Notes: generated by a model not told the origin, from the sequence alone. A stretch of 64,000 nt of DNA from Amycolatopsis eburnea (GCF_003937945.1 NZ_RSEC01000033.1:144085-208084); one strand, 5' to 3'; shown: positions 13,511 through 22,400, counted from the first letter of the stretch. Translations and numbers: made by a program.

Positions 13511-14548
13511 TCAGGGCCGGCAGGCGTAAACGCAGTTCTGCGGACGCGGGGATTCGAGCACTTCGACGTGCCGGAACCCCGCGTCCGCGAGCATTTCCCG
13601 GGCCTTTTCGGTGCCCCACATGGCACCCAGCGCGGCGCCGCCTTCGGCCAGCGACGTCGTCGTGCAGTACATCAGGCTGATCGAGTAGCACAGCGCGGCC
13701 AGCGGGTTGCCGACGTTCTTGGCGACGTCGCTGGAGAAGTTCGTGTCCACCATGAAGAACAGGCCGTCGCCGGCCAAGGCTTCCCGGACCCGCCGCAGCA
13801 CGACGTCCGGCCGGTCCTGGTCGTGGACGGCGTCGAACGCGGTGATCACGTCGTACGGCGGATCGGCGGCCAGCTCGGCGGCGTCCCCGACGGCGAACTC
13901 GGCGTTCGGCAGGTCGCGGGCGAGTTCCCGGGCCTGCTCGACGACACCGGGGTTGATGTCGAGCCCGGTGAACCGCGACGCGGGGAACGCCCGCGCGGCG
14001 ACGGCGACGGCGTTCCCGGTGCCGCAGCCGAGGTCGAGCACGCGCACCCCGGCGGTGAGCCGCTCGTTCAGGCCGGGCACCGCGCCGAAGAAGCCGTCGA
14101 CGAGGTGTTCGCGGTAGATGTGCTTCCAGCTGTCGCCGGTTTTCGCGCCGAGGGTCTCGAGGTAGGGCCCGTACGCTTCCCGCGGGACGCCGCCACCTTC
14201 GGCGAACGCGCGTTCCAGCTCGGGGAGGATGCCGGTGAAGGCGCTCAGGGTGAGCAGGGACGGCATCAGGTTCGACGCCGTTTCCCCGAGCAGGAACTTC
14301 GCGTGTTCGGGCGGGAAGGCGTATTCGCCGGCGTCGTGGGTGAAGATGCCGCCGGTGACCATGGCGCCGAGCCACTCCCGGACGTAACGCTCGTGCAGCC
14401 CGGCGCGTTCGGCCAGCCCGGCGCTGGTGGCGGGCCCCCGCGCGGCGGCCTCGAAGAGCCCGGTGCGGTGGCCGACGCCGATCAGCATGGTGAGCGCGCT
14501 GCCGGTCATGGTCGCCGTCAGGTGCGCCGCGAAGTCCTTTTCCTCCAT
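13511..14548 (-). CDS. Class I SAM-dependent methyltransferase with N-terminal winged helix
   Basis: The product has 345 residues, starting MEEKDFAAHLTATMTGSALT. The frame is open to 14617, but that extension reads through a long palindrome. Residues 1-110 look like the dimerising winged-helix domain of O-methyltransferase-type enzymes (LIGVGHRTGLFEAAARG, then AGLAERAGLHERYVREWLGAMV). The SAM site is VRVLDLGCGTGNAVAVAARAF, with an acidic residue in GLDINPGVV. The C-terminus is Cys-containing. Similar actinobacterial proteins are annotated only as class I methyltransferases and the acceptor is unknown. No clear ribosome site precedes the ATG, so a leaderless mRNA is possible. It stands alone, convergent with the carboxypeptidase. 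Confidence 0.82.
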   Translation of the reverse strand: MEEKDFAAHLTATMTGSALTMLIGVGHRTGLFEAAARGPATSAGLAERAGLHERYVREWLGAMVTGGIFTHDAGEYAFPPEHAKFLLGETASNLMPSLLTLSAFTGILPELERAFAEGGGVPREAYGPYLETLGAKTGDSWKHIYREHLVDGFFGAVPGLNERLTAGVRVLDLGCGTGNAVAVAARAFPASRFTGLDINPGVVEQARELARDLPNAEFAVGDAAELAADPPYDVITAFDAVHDQDRPDVVLRRVREALAGDGLFFMVDTNFSSDVAKNVGNPLAALCYSISLMYCTTTSLAEGGAALGAMWGTEKAREMLADAGFRHVEVLESPRPQNCVYACRP

Positions 14549-14573
14549 GGGAGGTGAGCCTAGGAGCCGGCGC

Positions 14574-14629
14574 CGCGGGTCGTGAGTGTTCAGTCGGGTT
14601 AGAACCCGACTGAACACTCACGACCCGCG
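14574..14629. repeat. 27-bp perfect inverted repeat upstream of the methyltransferase
   Basis: Bases 14574-14600 pair with 14603-14629 without a mismatch, leaving a two-base AG centre. The arms read CGCGGGTCGTGAGTGTTCAG onward. It begins 26 bases upstream of the methyltransferase ATG, so it may shape that promoter or end transcription from the right. The same 275-base gap also holds the family B palindrome. Confidence 0.85.
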
Positions 14630-14687
14630 CGTCAGTCGGGGCAGGACCAGCCAACTCACCGCCGTGGCCGGTGTGCCGGGTCTGGAT

Positions 14688-14740
14688 GCACCCAATGTGG
14701 CGTTCGGTGCGTCTGACGCACCGAACGCCACATTGGGTGC
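14688..14740. repeat. Dispersed repeat family B, copy 2: 26-bp perfect palindrome
   Basis: Bases 14688-14713 pair exactly with 14715-14740 around a single T. The arm contains CCCAATGTGGCGTTCGGTGC, the same core as the tandem units at 5764-5823. Confidence 0.88.
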
Positions 14741-14824
14741 GTTCCCGGCCGCCGCCGACTCCCCGCGCCGTAGGTAGCCAAATGACCATTGGCCCTAACC
14801 GACTTACCAGTCACGACCCCGGCG

Positions 14825-15583
14825 TCAGGCTTCTTCGTCTTCCAGGCCTGCGTCGGCGAGCACCGCGTAGACCCGGCGCCGGGCGTCGGCGAGGATCTTC
14901 TTCACCTCCGCCACCTGCGCCTCGGTGCCGCTGTGCCCCACCTGGGCCGCCGCGCCGGACAGCTCGCCCAGTGCGTGCCACAGCGTCGCGAAGCGATCGG
15001 CGTTCGGCTCCTCCTCGGGCTCGCCCCACAGCTCGGCGAACTCCGCCTCCCGCCCGGCGACGTGCTCACGGCCCGCATCGGTCAGCTCGGCGACGCGGCG
15101 GCCGCCCGTCTCGACCGTGTGGACCAGGCCTTCGTCCTCCAGCTGCTGCAGGATCGGGTACACCGAGCCGGGACTCGGGCGCCACCGCTCGTTCGTGCGG
15201 CGGCGGATCTCCTGCATCAGCTGGTAGCCGTGCATCGGCTCCTCGGCGAGCAGCGCCAGCACGGCCGGGCGCACCGGACGCGCCGGCGGCCGCCCGCCGC
15301 GGAACTCCCGGACCCGCTGCCACGGGCCGCCACCGCCCCAGCCGCCCGGGCCGCCGAACGAGCCGGGGCCGCCCGGGAACCCGGGAAAGCCCGGTGGCTG
15401 CGGCGGCTGGGGCGGGTGCGGCGGGAACCCGCCCGGCGGGCCCCCGCGCGCCAGCTCCGGTCCGCCGTCCCAGTCCTCGTGCCCCGGCACGTCGTGCAGC
15501 CCCGGCATCCCGTGCCCACCCGGCCCGTGCCCGAAGTGCCCACCACCGAAGCCGCCGAACATCCGTCCCGCTCCCGCTGACAT
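14825..15583 (-). CDS. PadR-family transcriptional regulator with Gly/Pro-rich N-terminal extension
   Basis: The product has 252 residues. The first ~95 residues are a low-complexity Gly/Pro/His-rich tail (GGFGGGHFGHGPGG, PPHPPQPPQPPGFPG). The PadR winged helix follows at about 100-175 (VLALLAEEPMHGYQLMQEI, then RPSPGSVYPILQQLEDEGLV), with a C-terminal helical dimerisation arm to residue ~245. PadR proteins repress genes, often a nearby transporter and themselves, and release DNA on ligand binding. Here no transporter is adjacent. The palindrome CGATATATCG about 38 bases upstream of the start is a likely autoregulatory site. The Gly/Pro-rich tail is a frequent feature of actinomycete PadR proteins and of unknown role. 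Confidence 0.88.
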   Translation of the reverse strand: MSAGAGRMFGGFGGGHFGHGPGGHGMPGLHDVPGHEDWDGGPELARGGPPGGFPPHPPQPPQPPGFPGFPGGPGSFGGPGGWGGGGPWQRVREFRGGRPPARPVRPAVLALLAEEPMHGYQLMQEIRRRTNERWRPSPGSVYPILQQLEDEGLVHTVETGGRRVAELTDAGREHVAGREAEFAELWGEPEEEPNADRFATLWHALGELSGAAAQVGHSGTEAQVAEVKKILADARRRVYAVLADAGLEDEEA

Positions 15584-15620
15584 GCGCTCTCCTCAGGTAG
15601 CCCTATCGCCGACACTCACA

Positions 15621-15630
15621 CGATATATCG
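15621..15630. promoter_or_regulatory. Candidate PadR operator CGATATATCG
   Basis: This perfect 10-bp AT-centred palindrome in an otherwise GC-rich region lies 38 bases upstream of the padR-type start. PadR operators commonly contain ATAT-centred inverted repeats, so autoregulation is the simplest reading. Confidence 0.5.
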
Positions 15631-15710
15631 CCGTTCGATCGACAGCAACTCCCCACCCGCGTTCACCAGGAATTTCCCTCCCGGCCATGAATAGTTCGTT
15701 ATACGCCGGG

Positions 15711-15729
15711 TTGTACGGGTCTTGTACGG
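15711..15729 (+). promoter_or_regulatory. Direct repeat TTGTACGG with 11-base period before the sialidase
   Basis: TTGTACGG occurs at 15711 and again at 15722, one helical turn apart, about 55 bases upstream of the sialidase GTG. It could be a tandem binding site or overlap a promoter. The factor is unknown. Confidence 0.35.
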
Positions 15730-15783
15730 ACCGCGCCGACGCTACCGCCGAGACGTAGGACGTAGAACGAACAGGGAGAAACC

Positions 15784-17268
15784 GTGAACCTCACCCGGAT
15801 CGCCAGAGGCCTCCTGGCCGGGCTGCTGGGGTGCGCCGCCGTGGCCGCCGTCGGCACCGCCACCGCGCAGGCCGATGTCAGCAGCACCTTGGTGTTCAAC
15901 AAAAACACCGAAGGCCACGACTGCTACCGCATCCCCACCGTCGTCAAGGCGAACAACGGCGACCTGCTCGCCTTCGCCGAGGGCCGCAACGGCGGCGCCA
16001 GCTTCTGCAACGACCTCGGCGAAATCGACCTCGTCATGAAGCGCTCCACCGACGGCGGCAAGACGTGGAGCGCGCTGCAGACCGTCATCAAGGCCAACGG
16101 CGACACCAAGGGCAACCCGGCGCCGATCGTCATCCCGGGCAGCAACCGGATCGTGCTGCTGTCCACCATGCAGTGCTACACGAACCCGTCGTGCGGCCGC
16201 GTGCCGCGCGTGTCGATCAGCGAGGACAACGGCAAGACGTGGGGCGCGCCGCGCGTGCTGACCAGCGAACTCGGGTTCGCGAGCCCCCCGGGCTGGCTCG
16301 CCACCGGGCCGTCGCACGGGATCGTGCTCACGCGCGGCGCGCACGCCGGGCGGCTCGTCGCCGGGGTCAGCTGGACCATCAGCGGCACGAACACCGGCGC
16401 GCTGGTCTACAGCGACGACCAGGGCAGCACCTGGCACCGCGGCGCGACCGACTCCCCCACCAGCGCGATCAACCCGCAGGAAATCAGCGTCACCGAGCTG
16501 CTCGACGGCCGCGTGTACGCCGCCGCCCGCAACCAGGCCAACGACGGCAACAAGTGCCTGGAAGGCGGGACGCGCAACCGCGCCTTCGCGATCAGCTCCG
16601 ACGGCGGCGCGAGCTTCAGCGCCAAGTTCGCCTTCGCCACCGACCTCGTCGCGCCGACCGTCCAGGGTTCGACGGCCCGGATGAGCGCCACCGACACCGG
16701 CGGCAAGTACAACCGGGTCGTGTTCGCCGCACCGTCCACTTGCGACCGTCGCAAGGAGCTGCGGGTGCACTCGTCCTTCGACGAGGGCGCGAACTGGACC
16801 GGCACCGCGGGCAGCCTGCTCGTGTGGGGCCAGGACGCGGCGTACTCCGACATGGTGCAGCTGTCCCAGTCCTCGGTCGGCGTGCTGTTCGAAGCGGGGC
16901 CGGAGTTCCACGCGAACGACACGATCCGCTACGCCACGGTGACCGACGCCGCGCTGGGCGCGCCGGCCTGCGGACTCGGTTACGGCGTCATCGATTCGGC
17001 ACCGCTCGGCACGGCGGGCACGGCCTACCTGTCCTACAACGCCGCTACCGGCAAGAACTGCGTCAGCGCGATGAAGAGCGCCAACGCCGGGAAGGCCACG
17101 CAGACCTCGGCCTACCTGGAGGTCCAGGGCTCGGCGCGGGTCACCGACTCCGGGGCGTTCTCCTACTTCGCCGGCCCGGTTTCCGCGGCCGCGGCGGACA
17201 AGTGCGTGAAGTGGGGCGGCGCGGCCGACGGCCAGTCCTACGACAGCCAGTTCGAGCACTGCAGCTGA
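15784..17268 (+). CDS. Secreted exo-alpha-sialidase
   Basis: The product has 494 residues. It starts at a GTG with GGGAGAAACC upstream and has a Sec signal peptide (residues 1-30, ending in ATAQA). The mature N-terminus contains CYRIPTVV, the Arg-Ile-Pro motif whose Arg binds the sialate carboxylate. Asp boxes (S-x-D-x-G-x-x-W type) appear as STDGGKTWS, SEDNGKTWG, SDDQGSTWH and a degenerate SSDGGASFS, as expected for a six-bladed sialidase propeller. Further Arg residues of the triad are plausible in FAAPSTCDRRKELRVHSSF and the region after it. The enzyme would release terminal sialic acids from external glycans. No carbohydrate-binding domain is evident. The nearest possible uptake system, an SHS-type MFS, lies 5 kb away and is not in the same unit. 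Confidence 0.9.
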   Translation: MNLTRIARGLLAGLLGCAAVAAVGTATAQADVSSTLVFNKNTEGHDCYRIPTVVKANNGDLLAFAEGRNGGASFCNDLGEIDLVMKRSTDGGKTWSALQTVIKANGDTKGNPAPIVIPGSNRIVLLSTMQCYTNPSCGRVPRVSISEDNGKTWGAPRVLTSELGFASPPGWLATGPSHGIVLTRGAHAGRLVAGVSWTISGTNTGALVYSDDQGSTWHRGATDSPTSAINPQEISVTELLDGRVYAAARNQANDGNKCLEGGTRNRAFAISSDGGASFSAKFAFATDLVAPTVQGSTARMSATDTGGKYNRVVFAAPSTCDRRKELRVHSSFDEGANWTGTAGSLLVWGQDAAYSDMVQLSQSSVGVLFEAGPEFHANDTIRYATVTDAALGAPACGLGYGVIDSAPLGTAGTAYLSYNAATGKNCVSAMKSANAGKATQTSAYLEVQGSARVTDSGAFSYFAGPVSAAAADKCVKWGGAADGQSYDSQFEHCS

Positions 17269-17277
17269 CACGGGGAA

Positions 17278-17302
17278 GAGGGGACCCGGGCCGGGTCCCC
17301 TC
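17278..17302. terminator. Bidirectional stem-loop between sialidase and DUF4190-type gene
   Basis: Twelve perfect base pairs (17278-17289 with 17291-17302) around one base, located between convergent stops at 17268 and 17315. Confidence 0.75.
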
Positions 17303-17314
17303 GTTCCGTCGCCG

Positions 17315-17920
17315 TCAGAAACCCGAGCAGCTGGCGAGCGCGAACTCGCCGGAGGCGGTCGCCGTCTTGACCTCCTGGCCGTCCACGACGACCTTGCACG
17401 TCACCGTGCCGCCCGCTTCCCCGGTGCTCACGGTGAACGCGCCGATGAGGACGCCGGTGGCCTCGACGGTCTTCGTCCACGGCACGGTCGCGCCGGTTTC
17501 GGTCTTCACCGAGCCCGCCTGGTCGAACGTGCTGTAGTCGACGTCCGCGGTCTTCGCGTCGCCGGTCACCGAGTAGACGATCGTGTGGTGCTGGGTCGCC
17601 TGCTCGTTGACGTCGCCGATCGCCTTGCCCAGCACCACCACCCACAGGATGCTGACGACGAGGCCGAGCACCGACACGACGATGCCGGCGATCGCGAGCC
17701 CCTTGTTGGTGGCTTTGCCCGCCCGCACCCTGGCCAGGCCGACCGCGGACAGGACGAGCCCGAGCACCACCAGCGGCCACGCGATCACGCCGACGATCGG
17801 GATCGGCGAGAACACCAGCCCGACCAGGCCGAGGACGAAGCCCGCCGTGCCGAGGCCGTTGCGGGGCGGCGCGGCCTGCGGAGCCGGGTACTGCTGCTGG
17901 ATCGGGGTGTAGTCGGTCAT
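17315..17920 (-). CDS. DUF4190-type membrane protein with MmpS-like external domain
   Basis: The product has 201 residues. A Pro/Gln-rich cytosolic N-terminus (YTPIQQQYPAPQAAPPRNGLG) leads into two or three hydrophobic segments with the repeated GLGLVGLVFSPIPIVG and GIAGIVVSVLGLVVSILW patterns typical of DUF4190. From about residue 100 a soluble beta-rich domain follows (HTIVYSVTGDAKTADVDYST, then GGTVTCKVVVDGQEVKTATASG, with two cysteines). It resembles MmpS-type or immunoglobulin-like domains, probably outside the membrane. A transport-accessory or lipid-related role is only a guess. The start ATG has an ACACGACCCC region upstream without a strong ribosome site. The gene is divergent from the histidine kinase. 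Confidence 0.75.
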   Translation of the reverse strand: MTDYTPIQQQYPAPQAAPPRNGLGTAGFVLGLVGLVFSPIPIVGVIAWPLVVLGLVLSAVGLARVRAGKATNKGLAIAGIVVSVLGLVVSILWVVVLGKAIGDVNEQATQHHTIVYSVTGDAKTADVDYSTFDQAGSVKTETGATVPWTKTVEATGVLIGAFTVSTGEAGGTVTCKVVVDGQEVKTATASGEFALASCSGF

Positions 17921-18091
17921 CGGGGTCGTGTCCTTTCGCCTTCGCTTGACGGCGAGCAGGAAACCAGCGCCCCGGGTGGCGCCGCGTCGTCCGCGAGCCT
18001 CGACCCGGTACGACGAAAGTCGTCAACCGGCGGGCCCCGGAGAAGCCGAACAGCTGATGGACGTCCCCCGGGCGCCTCGTAGGCTCACCGC

Positions 18092-19297
18092 ATGGGGTCC
18101 GTGCTTCGGGTGGTGTACACCGTGCTCGCGGTCGCGACCGGCGTGCTGAGCAGCACGATCTACGCCGCCTTGGCCAGCGCCCTGCCGGGTACGTCGGCCA
18201 CGCTGATCACGGTGCTGGGCGTGCTCGCCTGGTTCGCCGGGATCGGCGCGTCCGTCATGCTGGTCTGGCGGCACCGGTGGCCGCTGCTCGTCACCGGGAT
18301 CGCGCTCGTGCCGCCGTTGCTGCTGCCCGGCGATTCGCTGGCCGCGCTGATCGCCCTCGCCGCGTTCACCGCTCACCACGTCGGGTGGCGGCGGTGGGGC
18401 GCGTCGGTGCTCGTCGCCGCGGCGACCGCGCTCGCGGTGTGGCGGGACGCGAGCCGCTTCTCCGAAGTGACGATCGCCGGGGCCTGGATGTCGACCGGAT
18501 CGACGGCGGGCAAGCTGACCGGCGTCGTCCTGACCGCCCTCGTGTTCACCGCGGTCCCGGTCACCGTCGGGGTGGTGCGGCACAGCCTGGCCGAGACACG
18601 CCGTCGGATCGCCGAGCAGGAGGCGCTGCGCGAGCAGATGGCGCGCCGCGAGGAGCAGGCCCGCATCGCCCGCGAGATGCACGACGTCCTCGGGCACCGG
18701 CTGTCCCTGCTTTCGCTGCAGGCGGGCGCCCTCGAAGTCACCGCCACCACCGCACCGGACACCGCGGCGGCGGCCAAGACCGTGCGGACCACCGCCCGGC
18801 AGTCGCTCGACGACCTGCGCCAGGTGATCGGCGTGCTGCGCGGGCCCGGGTTCGCCGGCCGCGAAGCCGGCGGCCCGGCCGAACCGCCGCAGCCGACGCT
18901 GGCCGACATCCCCGGCCTGATCGCCGGCGCCCGGCAGGCCGGGCTCACCGCCAACGTGACGATCCTGCTCGACCAGGCCGCGACGGCCCCGGCCCCGCTC
19001 GGCACGGCCGCCTACCGGATCCTCCAGGAAGCGCTCACCAACGTGCTCCGGCACGCGCCGGGCGCGCCGGCGGAGGTGACCGTGCGCGGCGGGCCCGGCC
19101 CCGGCCTGGTGCTCGAGGTCGTCAACGCGCTGCCGCCGCACCCGGTGGCCTCGCCGGGTTCGGGCACCGGGCTCACCGGTGTCGGCGAGCGCGTCGCCCT
19201 GCTGGGCGGCTCGCTCACGGCCGGGCCGGCCGGCGAGCGGGTGTTCGCGCTGCGCGCCTGGCTGCCCTGGGCACCGGCCGCCGCCCCGGCCCCCTAG
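18092..19297 (+). CDS. NarL-type sensor histidine kinase
   Basis: The product has 401 residues. Four to five hydrophobic segments occupy residues 8-165. A helix (RRRIAEQEALREQMARREEQ) leads to the HisKA_3 dimerisation box ARIAREMHDVLGHRLSLLSL with the phosphorylated histidine at residue 197. An HATPase domain covers about 300-395, with a weak N-box (ALTNVLRHAPGAP) and GTGLTGVGERVALLGG as the G-box. It lacks a recognisable extracellular sensor domain, so the membrane part itself may sense the signal. The stop is followed within ten bases by the response regulator, so the two are surely co-transcribed. The target is unknown; systems like this often govern an ABC exporter, but none is adjacent here. 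Confidence 0.9.
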   Translation: MGSVLRVVYTVLAVATGVLSSTIYAALASALPGTSATLITVLGVLAWFAGIGASVMLVWRHRWPLLVTGIALVPPLLLPGDSLAALIALAAFTAHHVGWRRWGASVLVAAATALAVWRDASRFSEVTIAGAWMSTGSTAGKLTGVVLTALVFTAVPVTVGVVRHSLAETRRRIAEQEALREQMARREEQARIAREMHDVLGHRLSLLSLQAGALEVTATTAPDTAAAAKTVRTTARQSLDDLRQVIGVLRGPGFAGREAGGPAEPPQPTLADIPGLIAGARQAGLTANVTILLDQAATAPAPLGTAAYRILQEALTNVLRHAPGAPAEVTVRGGPGPGLVLEVVNALPPHPVASPGSGTGLTGVGERVALLGGSLTAGPAGERVFALRAWLPWAPAAAPAP

Positions 19298-19306
19298 CAT
19301 GTGCGG

Positions 19307-19966
19307 GTGAGCGTCCGCGTTCTGCTCGTCGACGACGACCCGCTGGTCCGCACCGGCCTGACCATGATCCTCGGCAGCGCGCCCGACATCACCGTCGTCG
19401 CGGAGGCGGGTGACGGCGACGAAGCGGCGCAGCAGGTCGCGCGGCACGCACCCGACGTCGTCCTGATGGACATCCGGATGCGCCGGATGGACGGCCTCGC
19501 GGCGACGGCGGCGGTGCTCGCCCAGCCGCGCCCGCCGCGGGTGCTGATCCTGACGACGTTCGACCTCGACGAGTACGTCTTCGAAGCACTCGCGGCCGGC
19601 GCCAGCGGGTTCCTGCTCAAGGAAGGCTCGCCGCAGGAGATCATCGAGGGCGTCCGGGTGGTCGCGAACGGCGACGCGATGCTGTCACCGCGCACGACGA
19701 AACAGCTGATCGGCCAGTTCGTCGCGACGCGCGTGAGCCCGCGCCGGGCGCTCGCTCAGGCGAAGCTGGGTCTGCTGAGCGAGCGCGAACGCCAGATCGT
19801 CACGGCGGTCGCGCGGGGCAAGCCGAACGCGGAGATCGGGGCGGAGCTGTTCGTCAGCGAAGCGACGGTGAAAACGCACATCACGCGCACGTTCGCGAAG
19901 CTCGACGTCAGCAACCGCGTCCAGCTCACGATCTTCGCCTACGAAGCGGGGCTCGTCACACCCTGA
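19307..19966 (+). CDS. NarL/LuxR-family response regulator
   Basis: The product has about 219 residues. Two in-frame GTG starts exist (19301 and 19307); the second gives MSVRVLLVDDDPLVRTGL, which fits the family best. The receiver domain holds acidic residues in LVDDD, the phospho-acceptor Asp55 in VVLMDIRM and the conserved Lys in FLLKEGSPQE. The C-terminal LuxR helix-turn-helix is LSERERQIVTAVARGKPNAEIGAELFVSEATVKTHITRTFAKLDVSNRVQ. It is translationally coupled to the kinase and forms its partner. A likely role is activating nearby or distant promoters after phosphorylation; no binding site can be inferred. Confidence 0.9.
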   Translation: MSVRVLLVDDDPLVRTGLTMILGSAPDITVVAEAGDGDEAAQQVARHAPDVVLMDIRMRRMDGLAATAAVLAQPRPPRVLILTTFDLDEYVFEALAAGASGFLLKEGSPQEIIEGVRVVANGDAMLSPRTTKQLIGQFVATRVSPRRALAQAKLGLLSERERQIVTAVARGKPNAEIGAELFVSEATVKTHITRTFAKLDVSNRVQLTIFAYEAGLVTP

Positions 19967-20009
19967 GCCCGGGTGTTGCACCGGGGCCCCGGGAAGCGAT
20001 GTAACGAAC

Positions 20010-20570
20010 ATGACCCGCCCCGATGACGAACGGCACCGCGCACTGGTCGCGGCGCTGCGGGAGTGGGCCCGTCAGGTCGATTCCGTGCCCTACCCCGCCA
20101 AGCTCGACATCGACGCGCTGCTGGACCGCTACTACGAGAGCCGGCCGGCACCGCCGCCCGCCGCGTCGCTGGTGCTCACCGCGACCGCCGAAGCCACCGT
20201 CGTCGCCGTCACCGGGGACATCGACCTGGCCTGCGGCGACCGGCTGCGCGACCGGCTCGCCGAAGAGATCGGGCTGGCCCCGCGGGGTCTCGTCCTCGAC
20301 CTGGGCGGGGTGCGCCACTGTTCCGCCCGCGGCGTCGCGCTGCTGCACGAGGTGGCCGGCCGCGCCCACCGCGCCGGGATCCCGTTCGCCCTCGCCGGCT
20401 GTCCCGCGGTGGTGCTCCGGGCGATCGAGACCCTCCGGCTGGGCCCGCTCCTGCCGCTGCACCCCACCGTGGCCGACGCGCTCGAGTGGCTCGGGATCCT
20501 GACCCGGCTGCGGGCGGCCGGCGCTACTTCGCCGCCGGAGCCGTGGCCACCGCCGACTCACCGAACCTGA
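20010..20570 (+). CDS. STAS-domain protein (anti-sigma factor antagonist-like)
   Basis: The product has 186 residues. An N-terminal helical extension (residues 1-50, with [18 protein letters not shown]) precedes a STAS domain at about 55-155: [40 protein letters not shown], then [16 protein letters not shown]. Ser105 sits where anti-sigma antagonists are phosphorylated, so regulation by a partner kinase is plausible. No anti-sigma kinase is nearby. The last ~47 bases overlap the 3' end of the convergent MFS gene; the STAS fold is complete before that overlap. Streptomycetes and relatives carry dozens of such proteins, so the partner cannot be named. Confidence 0.8.
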   Translation: MTRPDDERHRALVAALREWARQVDSVPYPAKLDIDALLDRYYESRPAPPPAASLVLTATAEATVVAVTGDIDLACGDRLRDRLAEEIGLAPRGLVLDLGGVRHCSARGVALLHEVAGRAHRAGIPFALAGCPAVVLRAIETLRLGPLLPLHPTVADALEWLGILTRLRAAGATSPPEPWPPPTHRT

Positions 20571-21816
20571 TCCCCTTGGCCTCCTTGCCGAGCGCCGTCA
20601 GCACCGCCACCGCGACCAGGCCGGGGACCACCGTCCACAGGAGCGCCGAGGTGTACCCGTGCGCCTCCGCGATGGCCTGCTGGATCGGCAGGTTCAGCGC
20701 GGCCAGCAGGTTGCCCAGCTGGTAGGTCACCCCCGGGTAGAAGCCGCGGATGGCGTCCGGCGACATCTCGGTCAGGTGCGCCGGGATCACGCCCCACGCG
20801 CCCTGCACCATGATCTGCATCAGGAACGAGCCGAGCGCGAGCAGCCCCGCGCCGTGGTCGAACGCGAAGATCGGGATCACCGGCAGGCCGAGCACCGCCG
20901 CCGTGACGATCGTGCGGCGGCGGCCCAGGCGTTCGGACAGCGTGCCGAAGGTCAGGCCGCCGATGATGGCGCCGACGTTGTACAGCACGGCGATCCACGT
21001 GCTGGTCGAGGCGCTGAGCCCGGCGCCGCCGTTCTCGTGGGCCTTCAGGAAGCTCGGGTAGACGTCCTGGGTGCCGTGGCTCATCCAGTTGAACGCCGTC
21101 ATCAGCAGGATCAGGTAGCCGAAGCGGCGGATCACCTTCGGGTTCAGCAGGATGTCCTTGACCGACGTCCGCGTGACCCGCAGCTTCTCCCGCGCGACCT
21201 CCCAGACCTCCGACTCGCGCACGCGGGCCCGGATCAGCAGGCTGATCAGCGCCGGGAAGATGCTCAGCACGAAGATCCAGCGCCATTCGAGGTCGAGCAG
21301 CGAGTGGAACAGCAGGTACGCGAGCGCGGCGAGCAGGTAGCCGATCGAGTAGCCGACCTGCAGCAGGCCCGAGAAGAACCCGCGGCGGGCCACCGGGATC
21401 TTCTCCATCGCCAGCGCCGCGCCGAGACCCCACTCGCCGCCCATGCCGATGCCGTAGACGAACCGCAGGACCAGCAGCACGGTGTAGTTCGGGGCGAACG
21501 CGCAGAGCAGGCCGGCCACCGAGTACAGCAGGACGTCGGCCATCAGCGGGATCCGCCGTCCGACCCGGTCGGCCCACAGGCCGAACAGCAGCGCGCCGAC
21601 CGGGCGCATCACCAGCGTGGCGGTGGTGATGAAGGCCAGCTGCGTCGCCGTCGCGCCGAACGACTTGTCCTTGGCGATGTCCGCCAGGACGAAGACGACG
21701 AGGAAGTAGTCGAAGGAGTCCATGCTCCAGCCGAGCAGCGCCGCGAGGAAGGCGTTGCGCTGATCGGATGTAAGCGCTTTCTTGGCTGGCGCCGATGCCG
21801 CCTGGCGTTCCGTCAC
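20524..21816 (-). CDS. MFS transporter of the SHS (sialate/carboxylate:H+ symporter) type
   Basis: The product has 430 residues, starting at a GTG ([15 protein letters not shown]); the longer frame to 22137 is Arg-rich and overlaps the flavodoxin gene. Twelve TM segments are visible. Family traits are [20 protein letters not shown] in helix 1, [20 protein letters not shown] in loop 2-3 and [15 protein letters not shown] in helix 4. These match the SHS group that includes NanT and Jen1/lactate carriers. The substrate is therefore probably a monocarboxylate or sialic acid, by family only. It lies 77 bases downstream of the flavodoxin-domain gene on the same strand and may belong to the NOS unit. 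A sialidase gene 5 kb to the left makes sialate worth considering. Confidence 0.82.
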   Translation of the reverse strand: MTERQAASAPAKKALTSDQRNAFLAALLGWSMDSFDYFLVVFVLADIAKDKSFGATATQLAFITTATLVMRPVGALLFGLWADRVGRRIPLMADVLLYSVAGLLCAFAPNYTVLLVLRFVYGIGMGGEWGLGAALAMEKIPVARRGFFSGLLQVGYSIGYLLAALAYLLFHSLLDLEWRWIFVLSIFPALISLLIRARVRESEVWEVAREKLRVTRTSVKDILLNPKVIRRFGYLILLMTAFNWMSHGTQDVYPSFLKAHENGGAGLSASTSTWIAVLYNVGAIIGGLTFGTLSERLGRRRTIVTAAVLGLPVIPIFAFDHGAGLLALGSFLMQIMVQGAWGVIPAHLTEMSPDAIRGFYPGVTYQLGNLLAALNLPIQQAIAEAHGYTSALLWTVVPGLVAVAVLTALGKEAKGIRFGESAVATAPAAK

Positions 21817-21893
21817 GTTTGCCCCGTCCCGTCGGTTTTTCACCGGAAGACCGCAGGCACGGTGTAGCACCCACCGCCGGGCGCGGGCAAGGG

Positions 21894-22400
21894 TCAGAGC
21901 GCGACGCGGGTGCGGACCCGGCGGCCGACGTCGCGCGCCCAGGCCTTGATCCGGTCCCAGTCGCGGAAGTCGCCGGCGCGCCGCCCGGCCGCGAACAGGC
22001 GCGGGATGATGCCGCGCACGGTCGCCGGGTCGAGACGGCCGCCGAAGGTCGCGGTGCGCTCGGCGTCGATGCGCGCGGCCAGCAGCGCGACGTTCGGCGG
22101 CAGGCTGACCTGCCGCCCGGCGGCGTCCGGCCCGCACGGTCCGCTGTGGAACAGCCAGACCGGGCGCTCGGCCAGCGCCCGGGCGTTGCGCTCCAGCAAC
22201 CGGACCGCCTCAGGCCGCCACCGGCCGTAGTACAGGGCACTGCCGACGACGACCGCGGCGTAGTCCTCCACCCCCGCGACGTCGGCGGCGTCGCGCACGT
22301 CCACGGTCAGGCCGGTGCCGCCGAGCTCGGCGGCGATCACCTCGGCGATCTGCCGGGTTCCGCCGTGGCGCCCGGCGTAGGCGACGAGGACCAGGGACAT
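21894..22400 (-). CDS. Flavodoxin-domain protein (HemG/FldA-like)
   Basis: The product has 168 residues. The N-terminus [20 protein letters not shown] is a flavodoxin phosphate-binding loop with strand and helix. It is followed by [29 protein letters not shown], the typical second region, and [11 protein letters not shown] near residue 90. This matches flavodoxin-domain proteins similar to menaquinone-dependent protoporphyrinogen oxidase, which bind FMN. The C-terminal part ([17 protein letters not shown]) is also family-like. It is read in the same direction as, and 104 bases after, the nitric oxide synthase gene. Bacterial NOS lacks its own reductase, so this protein is a candidate electron donor, but that is inference. 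Alternative: an unrelated quinone-linked oxidase. Confidence 0.82.
   Translation of the reverse strand: MSLVLVAYAGRHGGTRQIAEVIAAELGGTGLTVDVRDAADVAGVEDYAAVVVGSALYYGRWRPEAVRLLERNARALAERPVWLFHSGPCGPDAAGRQVSLPPNVALLAARIDAERTATFGGRLDPATVRGIIPRLFAAGRRAGDFRDWDRIKAWARDVGRRVRTRVAL

Noticed and set aside
21768..21784. TAAGCGCTTTC, resembling a LacI/CRE-type operator
   Set aside because: It falls inside the coding sequence for KKALTSDQ of the SHS carrier and has no regulator nearby.
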